Part shown: positions 35,757 to 47,428 of the stretch, piece by piece | How positions within the stretch are numbered: the first letter of the stretch is position 1 | Layout: every line of letters starts with the position of its first letter | From: Aliihoeflea aestuarii | GTDB lineage: Bacteria > Pseudomonadota > Alphaproteobacteria > Rhizobiales > Rhizobiaceae | Reading direction: 5' to 3' | Length of the DNA: 64,000 bases | NCBI RefSeq assembly: GCF_024105665.1 | Contig: NZ_JAAAMK010000003.1 | Span: forward strand, 1-64,000 | The notes under the pieces: model-generated | The model's input: only the letters and a program-made list of their open reading frames with translations | Databases searched by the model: none | Told to the model about the DNA's origin: nothing | Translations under genes and position numbers: made by a program

Positions 35757-35928
35757 GTTCATGAGCCGTCCGGCAGGGCATGCCGTGTCGGCTCGTAATG
35801 CTTAAAAGCTCAACTCGATATCGAGCGAAGCGAGAAGCGGTCGAAAGGCCGCCGTCGGTCATCCGACGCCCTCGCGGAGCGGCCGGTGCAAGCCGGCCTG
35901 CGTGAGCGCAGAGAAACGGAGAAGCAAA
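35757..35928 (+). promoter_or_regulatory. Structured mRNA leader of rpmI-rplT
   Basis: About 170 nt of untranslated leader follow the promoter. It contains several short inverted repeats, such as CGAAGCGAGAAGCGGTCG and GCCGGTGCAAGCCGGC. Leaders of this operon carry an L20-binding autoregulatory site in E. coli and B. subtilis. I see structure but cannot match it to a known L20 leader. Confidence 0.35.
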
Positions 35929-36138
35929 ATGCCCAAGATGAAGACGAAGTCTTCGGCCAAGAAGCGGTTCAAGATCACCGCTTCCGGCAAGGTCAAGGCG
36001 GCTGCCGCAGGCAAGCGCCATGGCATGATCAAGCGTTCCAACAAGTTCATCCGCGACGCGCGCGGCATGATGGTTCTGGCCGAGCCCGATGGGAAGAAGG
36101 TCATCAAGAACTATCTGCCGAACGGCGGCGGGCTTTGA
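35929..36138 (+). CDS. rpmI: 50S ribosomal protein L35
   Basis: A 69-aa basic ribosomal protein. [21 protein letters not shown] is the diagnostic L35 start, and [15 protein letters not shown] and KNYLPNGG follow. The ATG at 35929 has CGGAG upstream; an in-frame ATG at 35902 would add nine non-conserved residues. Next gene rplT begins 32 nt later. Confidence 0.97.
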   Translation: MPKMKTKSSAKKRFKITASGKVKAAAAGKRHGMIKRSNKFIRDARGMMVLAEPDGKKVIKNYLPNGGGL

Positions 36139-36170
36139 GCTTTCAGAACCGATTTTAAGGAGATCATGAC

Positions 36171-36572
36171 ATGGCACGAGTCAAAAGGGGCGTAACGTCC
36201 CACGCCAAGCACAAGAAGGTTCTGAAGGCCGCCAAGGGTTTTTACGGCCGCCGCAAGAACACCATCCGCATCGCCAAGCAGGCGGTCGAGAAGTCGCTGC
36301 AATACGCCTACCGCGACCGCAAGAACCGCAAGCGCAATTTCCGCGCTTTGTGGATTCAGCGCATCAATGCGGCCGTCCGCGAGCATGGCCTGACCTATGG
36401 CCGCTTCATCGACGGCCTGAACAAGGCCGGCATCGAGGTCGACCGCAAGGTTCTGTCCGATCTGGCGATTCATGAGCCGGCGGCATTCACCGCCCTGGTC
36501 GCCAAGTCCAAAGGTGCCCTCGAGTACCTCAAGGACAAGACACCGGGTGAGTTTGAGCGCGCTGTCGCCTGA
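36171..36572 (+). CDS. rplT: 50S ribosomal protein L20
   Basis: A 133-aa ribosomal protein needed early in 50S assembly. [19 protein letters not shown] at the start, [26 protein letters not shown] and LWIQRINAA are conserved. AAGGAG precedes the ATG. Its short C-terminal extension ([20 protein letters not shown]) is normal in Alphaproteobacteria. Confidence 0.98.
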   Translation: MARVKRGVTSHAKHKKVLKAAKGFYGRRKNTIRIAKQAVEKSLQYAYRDRKNRKRNFRALWIQRINAAVREHGLTYGRFIDGLNKAGIEVDRKVLSDLAIHEPAAFTALVAKSKGALEYLKDKTPGEFERAVA

Positions 36573-36610
36573 GCCAGCGCTTCCCAAACCCTGCGAATTT
36601 GATAATTGGG

Positions 36611-36641
36611 AACCCGCGCTGGACAACCGGCGCGGGTTTTT
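36611..36641 (+). terminator. Rho-independent terminator between rplT and pheS
   Basis: Stem AACCCGCGC (36611-36619) pairs with GCGCGGGTT (36630-36638), followed by TTTTT. It lies 39 nt after the rplT stop and 36 nt before pheS, so it may also reduce read-through into pheS. Confidence 0.8.
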
Positions 36642-36676
36642 CCTTGCCTGAACCAAGATCAGTGGATGACGATCCG

Positions 36677-37762
36677 ATGAGCGAACTCGACACACTCGAA
36701 ACGATGGTAATGGCCGGCGTTGCCGCAGCTTCCGACGAAGGCTCGCTCGAAGAGTTGCGGATCGCTGCGCTCGGCAAGAAGGGTTCGGTTTCCGAAAAAC
36801 TCAAGACACTCGGTGCAATGAGCCCCGAGGAGCGCCAGACGATGGGACCGGCGATCAACGGCCTGAAGCAGCGCGTCACCGACGCGATCGCAGCACGCAA
36901 GAGCGAATTGCGCGACGCGGCGATCGACGCGCGTCTTACCGCAGAAAAACTCGATGTGACACTTCCCGTTCGCCAGTCGCCGGCCGAGCGCGGACGCATC
37001 CACCCGATCAGCCAGGTAATCGACGAGATTACGGCGATCTTCGGCGATCTCGGCTTCGCCATCGCCGAGGGGCCGGACGTCGAGACGGACTATTACAATT
37101 TCACCGCGCTGAACTTCCCCGAAGGCCATCCGGCGCGCGAGATGCACGACACGTTCTTCTTCCAGCCGAATGAGGCGGGCGAAAGAAAGCTTTTGCGCAC
37201 GCACACCTCGCCGGTGCAAATCCGCACGATGGAGACGCAAAAGCCGCCGATCCGCATCGTCATTCCCGGCAAGACCTACCGGCAGGATTCCGACGCCACC
37301 CATTCGCCGATGTTCCATCAGGTCGAGGGTCTGGTGGTCGACAAGACCGCCAACGTCGCCAACATGAAGTGGGTGCTCGAAGAGTTCTGCAAGGCGTTCT
37401 TCGAGGTGCCGCAGGTGAAGATGCGATTCCGCCCGTCCTTCTTCCCCTTCACCGAGCCATCGATGGAGGTCGACATCCAGTGCGACCGATCGCGGCCCGG
37501 CGAAGTGCGCTTCGGCGAAGGCAGCGACTGGATGGAAATCCTCGGCTGCGGCATGGTTCACCCGAACGTGCTGCGCGCCGGCGGCCTCGACCCGGATGAA
37601 TATCAGGGTTTCGCCTGGGGCATGGGCATCGACCGCATCGCCATGCTGAAATACGGCATGCCGGATTTGCGCGCCTTCTTCGACGCGGATGTGCGCTGGC
37701 TGTCGCATTACGGCTTCCGCCCGCTCGACATGCCGACGCTGTTCGGGGGGTTGTCGAGCTAG
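36677..37762 (+). CDS. pheS: Phenylalanyl-tRNA synthetase alpha subunit
   Basis: A 361-aa class II synthetase subunit. An N-terminal coiled coil (about 1-90) binds tRNA-Phe. Motif 1 is [10 protein letters not shown], motif 2 is [12 protein letters not shown], and motif 3 is [17 protein letters not shown]. Phe-binding residues lie in [12 protein letters not shown] chose ATG at 36677 since upstream in-frame starts lie inside the terminator. The partner pheT begins 920 nt later, with three small genes between, an unusual spacing. Confidence 0.97.
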   Translation: MSELDTLETMVMAGVAAASDEGSLEELRIAALGKKGSVSEKLKTLGAMSPEERQTMGPAINGLKQRVTDAIAARKSELRDAAIDARLTAEKLDVTLPVRQSPAERGRIHPISQVIDEITAIFGDLGFAIAEGPDVETDYYNFTALNFPEGHPAREMHDTFFFQPNEAGERKLLRTHTSPVQIRTMETQKPPIRIVIPGKTYRQDSDATHSPMFHQVEGLVVDKTANVANMKWVLEEFCKAFFEVPQVKMRFRPSFFPFTEPSMEVDIQCDRSRPGEVRFGEGSDWMEILGCGMVHPNVLRAGGLDPDEYQGFAWGMGIDRIAMLKYGMPDLRAFFDADVRWLSHYGFRPLDMPTLFGGLSS

Positions 37763-37764
37763 GT

Positions 37765-38013
37765 ATGCCGACGGTCTTGCGCAAATACGGTATCCGGTTC
37801 CATTTCTACGGATCGGATATGGGCGAGCCGCCGCACATTCACGCGTCGGGCCAGGGCGGCAAGGCGAAGGTTTGGCTGAACGCGGTCGAGTTCGCCGAAC
37901 ATCAAGGCTTCAAGAGTTCCGACTTGAAGCGTATCCTCGAAGTTGCCAACGAGCACAGGAACGAGTTTCTGGAGGCGTGGGATGAATTCTTCAAATCCGT
38001 ATCCGGACAGTGA
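37765..38013 (+). CDS. DUF4160 domain protein (possible toxin-antitoxin partner)
   Basis: An 82-aa protein starting 2 nt after the pheS stop. MPTVLRKYGIRFHFYGSDMGEPPHIHA, with the HIH-type motif, followed by KVWLNAVEFAEHQGFKSSDLKRILEVANEHRNEFLEAWDEFF, is the DUF4160 pattern. Its stop overlaps the next gene by 32 nt. DUF4160 is often encoded next to DUF2442, in pairs that have been listed as putative toxin-antitoxin modules; function is not established. Confidence 0.88.
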   Translation: MPTVLRKYGIRFHFYGSDMGEPPHIHASGQGGKAKVWLNAVEFAEHQGFKSSDLKRILEVANEHRNEFLEAWDEFFKSVSGQ

Positions 38014-38260
38014 GCGTCCGATAGAGGCGTGGTGCGACCCGTCCAGTCTGCATGTGCGGCTGGGAGATGGAAGGGAAGTCGTTACCCCGCTATGGTGGTA
38101 TCCCCGGCTTCTGGCAGCGACCGCTTCCGAGAGAAACAAGGTGGAATTGATGCTGGACGGCGTTCACTGGCCGGACGTAGACGAGGATCTTTCCGTGCGC
38201 GGAATGCTGAGCGGGTGGAAGTATCCGGACGCGGTCAAGCCGCAGATCGCGGCAGAGTAA
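37982..38260 (+). CDS. DUF2442 domain protein (pairs with DUF4160)
   Basis: A 92-aa protein. The core LHVRLGDGREVVTPLWWYPRLLAATASERNKVEL and DGVHWPDVDEDLSVRGMLSG is the DUF2442 signature. Its start lies inside the DUF4160 gene (overlap 37982-38013), pointing to coupled translation and joint function. Which of the pair would be the toxin is not known to me. It lies between pheS and pheT on the same strand. Confidence 0.88.
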   Translation: MNSSNPYPDSERPIEAWCDPSSLHVRLGDGREVVTPLWWYPRLLAATASERNKVELMLDGVHWPDVDEDLSVRGMLSGWKYPDAVKPQIAAE

Positions 38261-38262
38261 TC

Positions 38263-38661
38263 ATGACGATCCACACAGGTTCCTGCCGCTGCGGCCTGAT
38301 CGCGCTCGACGCTTCCGCCGAGCCGACCTTCCGCTCCTATTGCCATTGCCGCGATTGCCGCAAGCAGACCGGCGCGCCGGTCATGGCGTTTGTGGGCTTT
38401 CGCGACGAGCATCTGACATGGCACGGCGAGCCGAAGACGTGGCGCGCGGGTGGTGTGACGCGGTCGTTCTGTGAGCATTGCGGAAGCCAGATCGGCTATC
38501 GCGACGAAAGACTGCCGGGTGAAATCTATCTGTCGCTCGGCTTCATGGACGATCCGGAAAATTATCCGCCCACACGCCATGCCTTTGTGGAACGGCAACT
38601 GCCGTTCCTTCACATTGATGACGACCTTCCACGCTTCAACGGCTTTTCCGTCGAACGCTGA
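38263..38661 (+). CDS. GFA family protein (CENP-V/Gfa zinc-binding fold)
   Basis: A 132-aa protein with the zinc-binding cysteines of the GFA fold: GSCRCG near 7-10, CHCRDCRK near 27-33 and FCEHCGSQIG near 71-79. Members include Gfa (glutathione-dependent formaldehyde activation), but most have no proven activity. The start is 2 nt after the DUF2442 stop. The gene ends 21 nt before pheT, so it is probably cotranscribed with it. Confidence 0.9.
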   Translation: MTIHTGSCRCGLIALDASAEPTFRSYCHCRDCRKQTGAPVMAFVGFRDEHLTWHGEPKTWRAGGVTRSFCEHCGSQIGYRDERLPGEIYLSLGFMDDPENYPPTRHAFVERQLPFLHIDDDLPRFNGFSVER

Positions 38662-38682
38662 CCTTCAGACTGGACGAACACG

Positions 38683-41088
38683 ATGAAATTCACGCTTTCC
38701 TGGCTCAAGGACCACCTGGACACCGACGCCTCGCTCGACGAGATCTGCGAGCGACTGACCATGATCGGCCTTGAGGTCGAGGCGGTCGACGACAAGGCGG
38801 CGCTGAAGCCGTTCGTCATCGCGAAGGTCGTCAGCGCCGTCCAGCATCCCGACGCCGACAAGCTGCGCGTGCTGATGGTGGATACCGGCGACGGCCAACC
38901 CATACAGGTCGTGTGCGGCGCGCCGAATGCGCGCGAAGGTCTTGTCGGCGCGTTCGCCGCGCCGGGCGCATATGTTCCGGGCATCGACGTGACTTTGTCC
39001 GTCGGCAAGATCAGAGGCGTCGAAAGCCACGGCATGATGTGCTCGGAGCGCGAATTGCAGCTTTCGGACGCGCATGACGGCATCATCGACCTGCCCGCAG
39101 ATGCGCCGGTCGGCACGCCGTTCGCGACCTATGCGAAGCTCGACGATCCGGTGATCGAGATCAATTTGACGCCCAACCGGCCGGATGCGACGAGCGTCCA
39201 TGGCATCGCGCGCGATCTGGCCGCCTCGGGTCTCGGTACGCTGAAGACATCACCGGTCAAGCCTGTGGCCGGAACCGGCGAGACCCCAGTGAAGGTGATG
39301 ATCGAGGACGGCGAGCTTTGCCCCGGCTTCGCGCTGCGGCTGGTAAAGGGCGTCAAGAACGGCGCTTCGCCGAAATGGATGCAGCAGCGTTTGATCTCCA
39401 TCGGCCTTCGCCCGATCAACGCCCTGGTCGACATCACCAATTACGTCACATTCGATCGTGGCCGTCCGCTCCACGTTTTCGACGCCGCCAAGGTCAAAGG
39501 CGACCTCACCGTTCGCTCGGCGCGGGATGGCGAAAAGGTGCTGGCGCTCGACACGCGCGAATACACCTTGAAGCAAGGCATGTGCGTCATCACTGACGAG
39601 AACGGCGTCGAATCCATCGCTGGCATCATGGGCGGCGAGCATTCGGGCTGCGACGAGAACACAAGCGACGTGCTGATCGAATCGGCGCTGTGGAACCCGA
39701 TCAACGTGGCGCAGACGGGGCGCGCGCTCGGCATCATCACCGATGCGCGCTATCGCTTCGAGCGCGGCGTCGATCCCGAATTCATGGTGCCGGGCATCGA
39801 GTTGGCGACGCGGCTCGTTCTCGACATCTGCGGCGGCACGGCGAGCGAAACGCAGGTCACCGGCTATGCTGGCTACGAGGCGAAGCGCATCTCGATGCCA
39901 GCTTCGGAGGTCAAGCGCCTGACGGGGTTGGACGTCTCGAAGAACGAATCGATCTCGATCCTCGACCGCCTCGGCTTCGCACCGCAGGACAAGGGTGAGG
40001 CGATCGAGGTCGCCGTGCCGTCCTGGCGTCCCGACGTCGACGGCAAGGCCGACATCGTCGAGGAAGTCATGCGACTTTACGGTGTCGACAACATCGCGCC
40101 GCAACCATTGCCGTCCTTCGGCGCGGTCAATTCGAAGATGCTGACGCCGATTCAGATTCGCACGCGCGCAACGAAGCGGGCGCTGGCCGTGCGCGGCATG
40201 ATGGAGGCCGTCACATGGTCGTTCATCCCGGCCGCCCATGCCGAACTTTTCGGCGGCGGGACCACAGCGCTCAAGCTTGCAAACCCGATCGCCGCCGACA
40301 TGTCCGACATGCGCCCGTCGCTTTTGCCGGGGCTGATCGCAGCCGCGCAGCGCAATGCCGATCGCGGGCTGAATGATGTCGCGCTGTTCGAAGTGTCGGG
40401 AACCTATGAAAGCGATGCACCGGACGGCCAGCGGCGCGTGGCGGCAGGCATCCGTCGCGGTACGGCGAAGCTCGATGGTTCGGGCCGCAACTGGGCGGGC
40501 AATGCAGGCCCCGTCGGCGTCTTCGACGCCAAGGCCGACGCCTTCGCGGCCCTCGAAGCGGCCGGCGCGCCGGTCGACAAGCTTCAGGTCGAGGCGGGCG
40601 GCCCGGCGTGGTATCACCCCGGCCGTTCGGGCACGATCAAGCTTGGGCCGAAGATGGTGCTGGGCACGTTCGGCGAATTCCATCCGAAGACGCTGGACGC
40701 GCTCGACGCCGCCGGCCCGCTCGCCGGCTTCGAGGTGTTTCTCGACGCGATCCCCGAGCCGAAGGCCAAGGCGACGCGGACCAAGCCGAAGCTCGAACTC
40801 TCGCCCTTCCAGGCGGTGAAGCGCGATTTCGCCTTCGTCGTCGACAAGGGGATCGAGTCCGCTGCGATCGTCAAGGCCGCGTCCGGGGCGGACAAGAAGC
40901 TCGTTTCGGACGTGCGCGTCTTCGATATCTTCGAAGGTTCTTCGCTCGGCGCCGACAAGAAGTCCGTCGCCATCGAGGTCGCGATCCAGCCCGCTGATCG
41001 CACATTGACCGACGAGGATTTCGAGGCGTTGGCGGCCAAGATCGTCGCCAATGTGGAGAAGTCGACGGGCGGGGTCCTGAGGGCGTGA
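38683..41088 (+). CDS. pheT: Phenylalanyl-tRNA synthetase beta subunit
   Basis: An 801-aa subunit. The EMAP-II-like tRNA-binding domain (about 39-148) contains [15 protein letters not shown]; the B3/B4 editing domain lies around 210-390; the B5 domain around 400-475; the catalytic-like domain follows; and a C-terminal anticodon-binding FDX-ACB domain (about 708-801) begins near [18 protein letters not shown]. Full length. Its stop overlaps or abuts the start of the next gene. Confidence 0.97.
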   Translation: MKFTLSWLKDHLDTDASLDEICERLTMIGLEVEAVDDKAALKPFVIAKVVSAVQHPDADKLRVLMVDTGDGQPIQVVCGAPNAREGLVGAFAAPGAYVPGIDVTLSVGKIRGVESHGMMCSERELQLSDAHDGIIDLPADAPVGTPFATYAKLDDPVIEINLTPNRPDATSVHGIARDLAASGLGTLKTSPVKPVAGTGETPVKVMIEDGELCPGFALRLVKGVKNGASPKWMQQRLISIGLRPINALVDITNYVTFDRGRPLHVFDAAKVKGDLTVRSARDGEKVLALDTREYTLKQGMCVITDENGVESIAGIMGGEHSGCDENTSDVLIESALWNPINVAQTGRALGIITDARYRFERGVDPEFMVPGIELATRLVLDICGGTASETQVTGYAGYEAKRISMPASEVKRLTGLDVSKNESISILDRLGFAPQDKGEAIEVAVPSWRPDVDGKADIVEEVMRLYGVDNIAPQPLPSFGAVNSKMLTPIQIRTRATKRALAVRGMMEAVTWSFIPAAHAELFGGGTTALKLANPIAADMSDMRPSLLPGLIAAAQRNADRGLNDVALFEVSGTYESDAPDGQRRVAAGIRRGTAKLDGSGRNWAGNAGPVGVFDAKADAFAALEAAGAPVDKLQVEAGGPAWYHPGRSGTIKLGPKMVLGTFGEFHPKTLDALDAAGPLAGFEVFLDAIPEPKAKATRTKPKLELSPFQAVKRDFAFVVDKGIESAAIVKAASGADKKLVSDVRVFDIFEGSSLGADKKSVAIEVAIQPADRTLTDEDFEALAAKIVANVEKSTGGVLRA

Positions 41089-41090
41089 CG

Positions 41091-42077
41091 ATGTTCCGCT
41101 GGGGCGTCCTGTCGACCGCGAAGATCGCGCGGGATCATGTGATCCCGGCGATCCTCGAATCGGAAAACGGCGTGCTGGCGGGCATCGCCAGCCGCGACGG
41201 TGCGCGGGCGGCGGCGCTCGCGACACGGTTCGGCGCGCCCCATTCTTTCGGCTCCTACGACGACCTCCTCGCATCCGATGCCATCGACGGCGTCTATATT
41301 CCGCTGCCGACCTCCGAACACGCCGAATGGGCGATCCGGGCCGCCGATGCCGGCAAGCATGTGCTGGTGGAAAAGCCGCTGGCGCTCAAAGCCGCCGACA
41401 TCGAGCCGGTCATCGCCGCGCGGGACCGCAACGGCGTTGTTGTTTCCGAAGCCTTCATGGTCTTCTACCATCCGCAATGGGCGAAGGTGCGCGACCTGAT
41501 CGCCGCCGGCGCGATCGGCCGGCTGCGGAAGGTCCAGGGCGCATTTACCTACTTCAACCGCGACCCCGACAATATGCGCAACAGGCTCGATCTCGGCGGC
41601 GGCGCGCTGCCCGATATCGGTGTCTATCCGATCGTCACGACCCGCCTCGCCACGGGCGCGGAGCCGAAACGCGTTCGCGCGACGGTCAAGCGGGACCGCG
41701 ATTTTCGAACCGACATCCTCGCCGATGTGACCGCCGATTTCTGCGATTTCGAACTGTCCTTCTACTGCTCGACCCAGATGGCCCTGCGGCAGGAAATGGT
41801 CTTCCACGGGGAGGACGGTTTCATTTCCGTCCATGCGCCCTTCAATGCGGGCGATTTCGATCACCACCGCATCGAACTTCACGACCAGCGCCGCGTCGAA
41901 GCGCGCGTTTTCCGGTTTCCCGGCACACGGCAATACCGGATTCAGGTCGAGGCGTTCGCCGCGCGGGCACGCGGTCAAGACATCGCCATCTTCTCGCTCG
42001 AAGATTCCCTGCGCAACCAGCTTGTCGTGAACGCGTCATACCGGGCGGGCGAAAAGGACGGATGGGAATTCGTCTGA
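41091..42077 (+). CDS. Gfo/Idh/MocA family oxidoreductase
   Basis: A 328-aa NAD(P)-dependent sugar-type dehydrogenase. The Rossmann region is [20 protein letters not shown] (GxxxxA-type), the catalytic lysine is in [10 protein letters not shown] (the EKP motif), and the C-terminal beta-sheet domain covers 125-328. Closest in style to D-xylose 1-dehydrogenase or trans-dihydrodiol dehydrogenase-like members; the substrate is unknown. ATG 41091 has GAGGG upstream; GTG at 41085, overlapping the pheT stop, is possible. Confidence 0.88.
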   Translation: MFRWGVLSTAKIARDHVIPAILESENGVLAGIASRDGARAAALATRFGAPHSFGSYDDLLASDAIDGVYIPLPTSEHAEWAIRAADAGKHVLVEKPLALKAADIEPVIAARDRNGVVVSEAFMVFYHPQWAKVRDLIAAGAIGRLRKVQGAFTYFNRDPDNMRNRLDLGGGALPDIGVYPIVTTRLATGAEPKRVRATVKRDRDFRTDILADVTADFCDFELSFYCSTQMALRQEMVFHGEDGFISVHAPFNAGDFDHHRIELHDQRRVEARVFRFPGTRQYRIQVEAFAARARGQDIAIFSLEDSLRNQLVVNASYRAGEKDGWEFV

Positions 42078-42140
42078 GCGGCGAGCGAATGTACGCTCCG
42101 TTAATATTTCAACTCGACATTTTGCGTGATCGATAGATCA

Positions 42141-43118
42141 ATGGGAATGGGGATTGATTCGGGAGATGGAACGCTGAAGAACAAGGTCTGGGCTCTGATC
42201 GGTCTTTGCGCCGTCGCCTTGTCGATCTGGCTTCTTGCCAAGGAATTGCGCGGAACCTCGCTCGACGAGTTCTGGGACAGTTTCGTGGCCATCGGCGCGC
42301 GCGACTGGTGCCTCGCCGTCATCGCCACGCTCGGCGCTTATGCCGCGCTGGCCGGATATGATCACCTCGCGCTGATGCACCTGAAGCGAAAGGTGGGCTG
42401 GCTCTTCATCTCACTCTGCTCGTTCACCACCTATGCCCTTGCGCACAATATCGGCGCATCCGTCTTTTCCGGGGCGCTGGTGCGCTACCGCGCCTATTCC
42501 TCGAAAGGGCTGACGGCGTCCGAGGTCGGCGTTCTCGTCGCCTTCTGCTCGTTTACGTTCGCGCTCGGGACGCTGCTCCTGACCGGGCTGGTGCTGCTCA
42601 TCAAGCCGGACATCACCGAGCGTTTCGTCGACGTTCTCCCGGTCGAGGCTTCGACGACGACGGGGCTTTTCATCCTCGCACTGATCGCCATCTACGTCCT
42701 GGGTAGCTGGCTGAAACTGCGCCCGCTCAAGATCGGCTCCTTCGAGCTGACCTATCCGCGCCTGCCGATCGTCTCGCGCCAGCTCGTCATCGCACCGCTC
42801 GAACTCGCCTGCGCCGCCGCCATCGTCTATTTCGTGTTGCCGGAAGCGGGAAACCCCGGTTACTTCATCGTGCTCGGCATTTTCCTCGTCTCCTTCTCGG
42901 TCGCGTTGCTGAGCCATGCGCCGGGCGGCATCGGCGTTCTGGAACTGGTGTTCATCACCGGCCTGCCGGAGATGGACCCGGTCGACGTTCTGGCCGCGCT
43001 CTTCGTGTTCCGGCTTCTCTACCTGATCATTCCACTTGTCCTGTCGCTGTTCGTGGTGCTCGGTTTCGAGCGCGCGCAACTCTCGGGGAAGGCAACGGCA
43101 AAACCGGAAACACCCTGA
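42141..43118 (+). CDS. YbhN/LPG synthase TM-domain family membrane protein (UPF0104)
   Basis: A 325-aa integral membrane protein with about eight helices. It starts after a short cytosolic tail (KNKVWALIGLCAVALSIWLLAKEL) and carries the family blocks LAGYDHLALMHL, ALAHNIGASVFSGALVRYRAYSSKGLTASEV and SHAPGGIGVLELVF. These are shared with the flippase domain of MprF (lysyl-PG synthase), but no synthase domain follows, so it may be a lipid transporter. The start is unsure: ATG 42141 or 42147 fit, with no strong RBS. Confidence 0.85.
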   Translation: MGMGIDSGDGTLKNKVWALIGLCAVALSIWLLAKELRGTSLDEFWDSFVAIGARDWCLAVIATLGAYAALAGYDHLALMHLKRKVGWLFISLCSFTTYALAHNIGASVFSGALVRYRAYSSKGLTASEVGVLVAFCSFTFALGTLLLTGLVLLIKPDITERFVDVLPVEASTTTGLFILALIAIYVLGSWLKLRPLKIGSFELTYPRLPIVSRQLVIAPLELACAAAIVYFVLPEAGNPGYFIVLGIFLVSFSVALLSHAPGGIGVLELVFITGLPEMDPVDVLAALFVFRLLYLIIPLVLSLFVVLGFERAQLSGKATAKPETP

Positions 43119-43153
43119 CCGGGCTTTGACGGTGGATTGATTGCCTGGACCGA

Positions 43154-43185
43154 CTTGCGTCCCAAATTGGCCCTTCTTATATACG
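43154..43185 (+). promoter_or_regulatory. RpoH (sigma-32) heat-shock promoter for dnaKJ
   Basis: CTTG (43154-43157), an 18-bp spacer, and CTTATATACG (43176-43185). This fits the alphaproteobacterial heat-shock consensus CTTG-N17/18-CYTATNTNNG. It lies 120 nt before the dnaK ATG. The leader between contains no other obvious site. Confidence 0.8.
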
Positions 43186-43304
43186 CCGCACAGTTGCGAC
43201 GGGCACTGCAAAAGCTCGCGCGCGGCACTTTCACTGAAACGGGGGCCGTCGTCCGGAACGCCTCATTGGGTCCAAAGACGGCCTGCCAAGCGGAGACAAG
43301 AAAA

Positions 43305-45224
<1,920 letters not shown>

Positions 45225-45244
45225 TTGCACGAAGACGAACGGGG

Positions 45245-45276
45245 AACCCGGCCTTGCGCCGGGTTTCTTCGTTTTT
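45245..45276 (+). terminator. Rho-independent terminator after dnaK
   Basis: Stem AACCCGGC (45245-45252) pairs with GCCGGGTT (45258-45265), then TTCTTCGTTTTT. Located 20 nt after dnaK, so dnaJ expression relies partly on read-through or its own promoter. Confidence 0.75.
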
Positions 45277-45418
45277 GATGCGAATTGTTGCCGAAATGCG
45301 CGTGGCTCTTTGCCGGCGCTATGGCATAGGAGGCTCGGGCTTCCTAAATCGAGCGCTGGCGTAACGCCGTTTCGAGTGCCGCGAAGCCCCATAGCCAGAT
45401 GATCGAGACCAGCCAGGG

Positions 45419-46552
45419 ATGACCATGAAGGCCTGCTTTTACGAGACCCTCGGAGTGCAAAAGAGCGCCGACGAGAAGGAATTGAAGGTCGCCTTCCGCA
45501 AGCTGGCCATGCAGTACCATCCCGACCGCAATCCCGACAATGCGGATGCGGAGCGCAAGTTCAAGGACATCAACGAAGCCTATGAGGCGTTGAAGGACCC
45601 CCAGAAACGGGCGGCCTATGACCGCTTCGGCCATGCCGCTTTTGAGAATGGCGGCGGCTTCGGCGGCGGCGGCGGTGGGTTCGGACAGGGTGGTGGCTTC
45701 GCCGATATCTTCGAAGATATCTTCGGCGACATGATGGGCGGACGCCGGCGCGGCGGCGCCAGCAATCGCGGCGCGGATTTGCGCTACAACATGGAAGTCA
45801 CGCTCGAGGAAGCCTTTGCCGGCAAGACCGCGCAGATTCGCGTTCCCTCTTCGATGGTGTGCGACGAATGCACCGGTTCGGGCGCGAAGCCCGGCACCCA
45901 GCCCGTCACCTGCTCGATGTGCTCAGGCTCGGGCCGCGTGCGCGCGGCGCAGGGTTTCTTTTCCATCGAGCGCACCTGTCCGCAATGTCAGGGGCGCGGC
46001 CAGACGATCCAGGACCCGTGCCGCAAATGCGCCGGGCAGGGCCGCGTCACCGAGGAGCGCGCGCTGTCGGTGAACATTCCCGCCGGCATCGAGGACGGGA
46101 CGCGCATCCGCCTGTCCGGCGAGGGCGAGGCGGGGCTGCGCGGCGGACCTTCGGGCGATCTCTATATCTTCCTGTCGCTCAAGCCGCATGAATTCTTCCA
46201 GCGCGACGGTGCCGATTTGTATTGCAAGGTGCCCATTTCGATGACGACGGCCGCGCTCGGCGGCGGCTTCGAGGTCGCCACGCTCGACGGCACGCAAACG
46301 CGCGTAAAGGTTCCCGAGGGCACGCAGCACGGCCGCCAGTTTCGCATGCGCGGAAAGGGCATGCCGGTCCTTCGCCAGAATCAGGTCGGCGATCTCTACA
46401 TTCAGGTCGCTGTCGAAACGCCGCAGAGCCTGTCGAAGAGACAGCGGGAGCTGCTGCAGGAGTTCGAGGAATTGTCATCGACGGAGAACAGTCCGCAAGC
46501 CTCCGGTTTCTTCAGCCGCATGAAGGATTTCTTCGAGTCCTTCGGCAACTGA
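45419..46552 (+). CDS. dnaJ: Chaperone DnaJ (Hsp40)
   Basis: A 377-aa type I J-protein that stimulates DnaK. The J domain has the HPD motif (YHPDRNPDN near 36). A Gly/Phe-rich region follows ([16 protein letters not shown]), then four CxxCxGxG zinc repeats ([32 protein letters not shown]) at about 146-208, and C-terminal peptide-binding domains. ATG 45419 or 45425 are both possible starts. Confidence 0.97.
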   Translation: MTMKACFYETLGVQKSADEKELKVAFRKLAMQYHPDRNPDNADAERKFKDINEAYEALKDPQKRAAYDRFGHAAFENGGGFGGGGGGFGQGGGFADIFEDIFGDMMGGRRRGGASNRGADLRYNMEVTLEEAFAGKTAQIRVPSSMVCDECTGSGAKPGTQPVTCSMCSGSGRVRAAQGFFSIERTCPQCQGRGQTIQDPCRKCAGQGRVTEERALSVNIPAGIEDGTRIRLSGEGEAGLRGGPSGDLYIFLSLKPHEFFQRDGADLYCKVPISMTTAALGGGFEVATLDGTQTRVKVPEGTQHGRQFRMRGKGMPVLRQNQVGDLYIQVAVETPQSLSKRQRELLQEFEELSSTENSPQASGFFSRMKDFFESFGN

Positions 46553-46653
46553 CATTCTCTCATCACGAAATCCTGTGATCGATTGGCCCGGATAATGCTT
46601 GTCTGCTTGGCGCCGGCATGGTCCCTTGCACAGCGAATCGAAGGGATGGACGC

Positions 46654-47250
46654 ATGAAGAACGGATTGCAGCGGCTGACGCGGCGCTTCGACGAGGAATT
46701 GAAATTTCTCAAGGGCTGGCTCGACCAGCCGCGCGCGGTCGGTTCGGTGATCCCGACGAGTTCCGTCACGGCGCGGCGCATGGCATCCGTCATCAATTCC
46801 GATTCGGGTCTTCCCGTTCTCGAACTCGGCCCCGGCACCGGCGTCATCACCAAGGCGATCCTGGAGCGCGGCATTCCCCCCGAAAAGCTTTACTCCATCG
46901 AATACTCCGCCGATTTCGTGGAGCATCTGGTCGAGCAGTTTCCCGACGTGAACATCATCGAGGGCGACGCCTTCAACCTCGATGATACGCTCGGCGAGGA
47001 TCGCGGCCTCGTCTTCGATACGATCGTGTCGGGCGTGCCGCTCTTGAACTTCCCGGTCGACCAGCGCGTCGCCTATGTCGACGATCTGCTGAACCGCGTC
47101 CCGCCCGGACGGCCGGTCGTCCAGCTTACCTATGGGCCGAGATCGCCCGTCCCCGCCGGCAAGGGCGACTATGTGGTCGAGCACCTCGATTTCGTGCTGC
47201 GCAATTTCCCGCCTACGCAGCTCTGGCTCTATCGCCGCCCGCAGGCATAG
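46654..47250 (+). CDS. pmtA: Phosphatidylethanolamine N-methyltransferase (PmtA, rhizobial type)
   Basis: A 198-aa SAM-dependent methyltransferase that converts phosphatidylethanolamine stepwise to phosphatidylcholine. N-terminal FDEELKFLKGWLDQPRAVGSVIPTS is typical of PmtA, and the SAM-binding motif I is VLELGPGTGVI (near 52-62). AGGGA precedes ATG 46654. In Sinorhizobium and relatives pmtA also follows dnaJ, so the location supports the call. Confidence 0.92.
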   Translation: MKNGLQRLTRRFDEELKFLKGWLDQPRAVGSVIPTSSVTARRMASVINSDSGLPVLELGPGTGVITKAILERGIPPEKLYSIEYSADFVEHLVEQFPDVNIIEGDAFNLDDTLGEDRGLVFDTIVSGVPLLNFPVDQRVAYVDDLLNRVPPGRPVVQLTYGPRSPVPAGKGDYVVEHLDFVLRNFPPTQLWLYRRPQA

Positions 47251-47281
47251 CGGCCGTTTTGACAACCTGCTTCCATCGGTC

Positions 47282-47332
47282 GGACCATGATGCCGAAAAG
47301 TGGGAACCGGTTTTCGGACGACATCATGGTCC
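47282..47332. repeat. Palindromic rhizobial intergenic repeat
   Basis: Outer arms GGACCATGATG and CATCATGGTCC (47282-47292 and 47322-47332), with inner CCGAAAA and TTTTCGG. Sequences of the form ATGCCGAAAAGTG..TTTTCGG..ATCATG are dispersed in Rhizobiales genomes. It lies after pmtA and may act as its terminator-like 3' end. Confidence 0.75.
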
Positions 47333-47428
47333 AGGTTCCTATTTTGCCGCATATCTGCGACGGCAAGTGATTCCACTTCGCTGCATCATGCTCTATAGGA
47401 CGCCGACGAGCACAGGAACAACTGCCTC

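Noticed and set aside
39250-41274. A 674-codon open frame antisense to pheT
   Set aside because: Same artefact; pheT has all family domains in the opposite frame.
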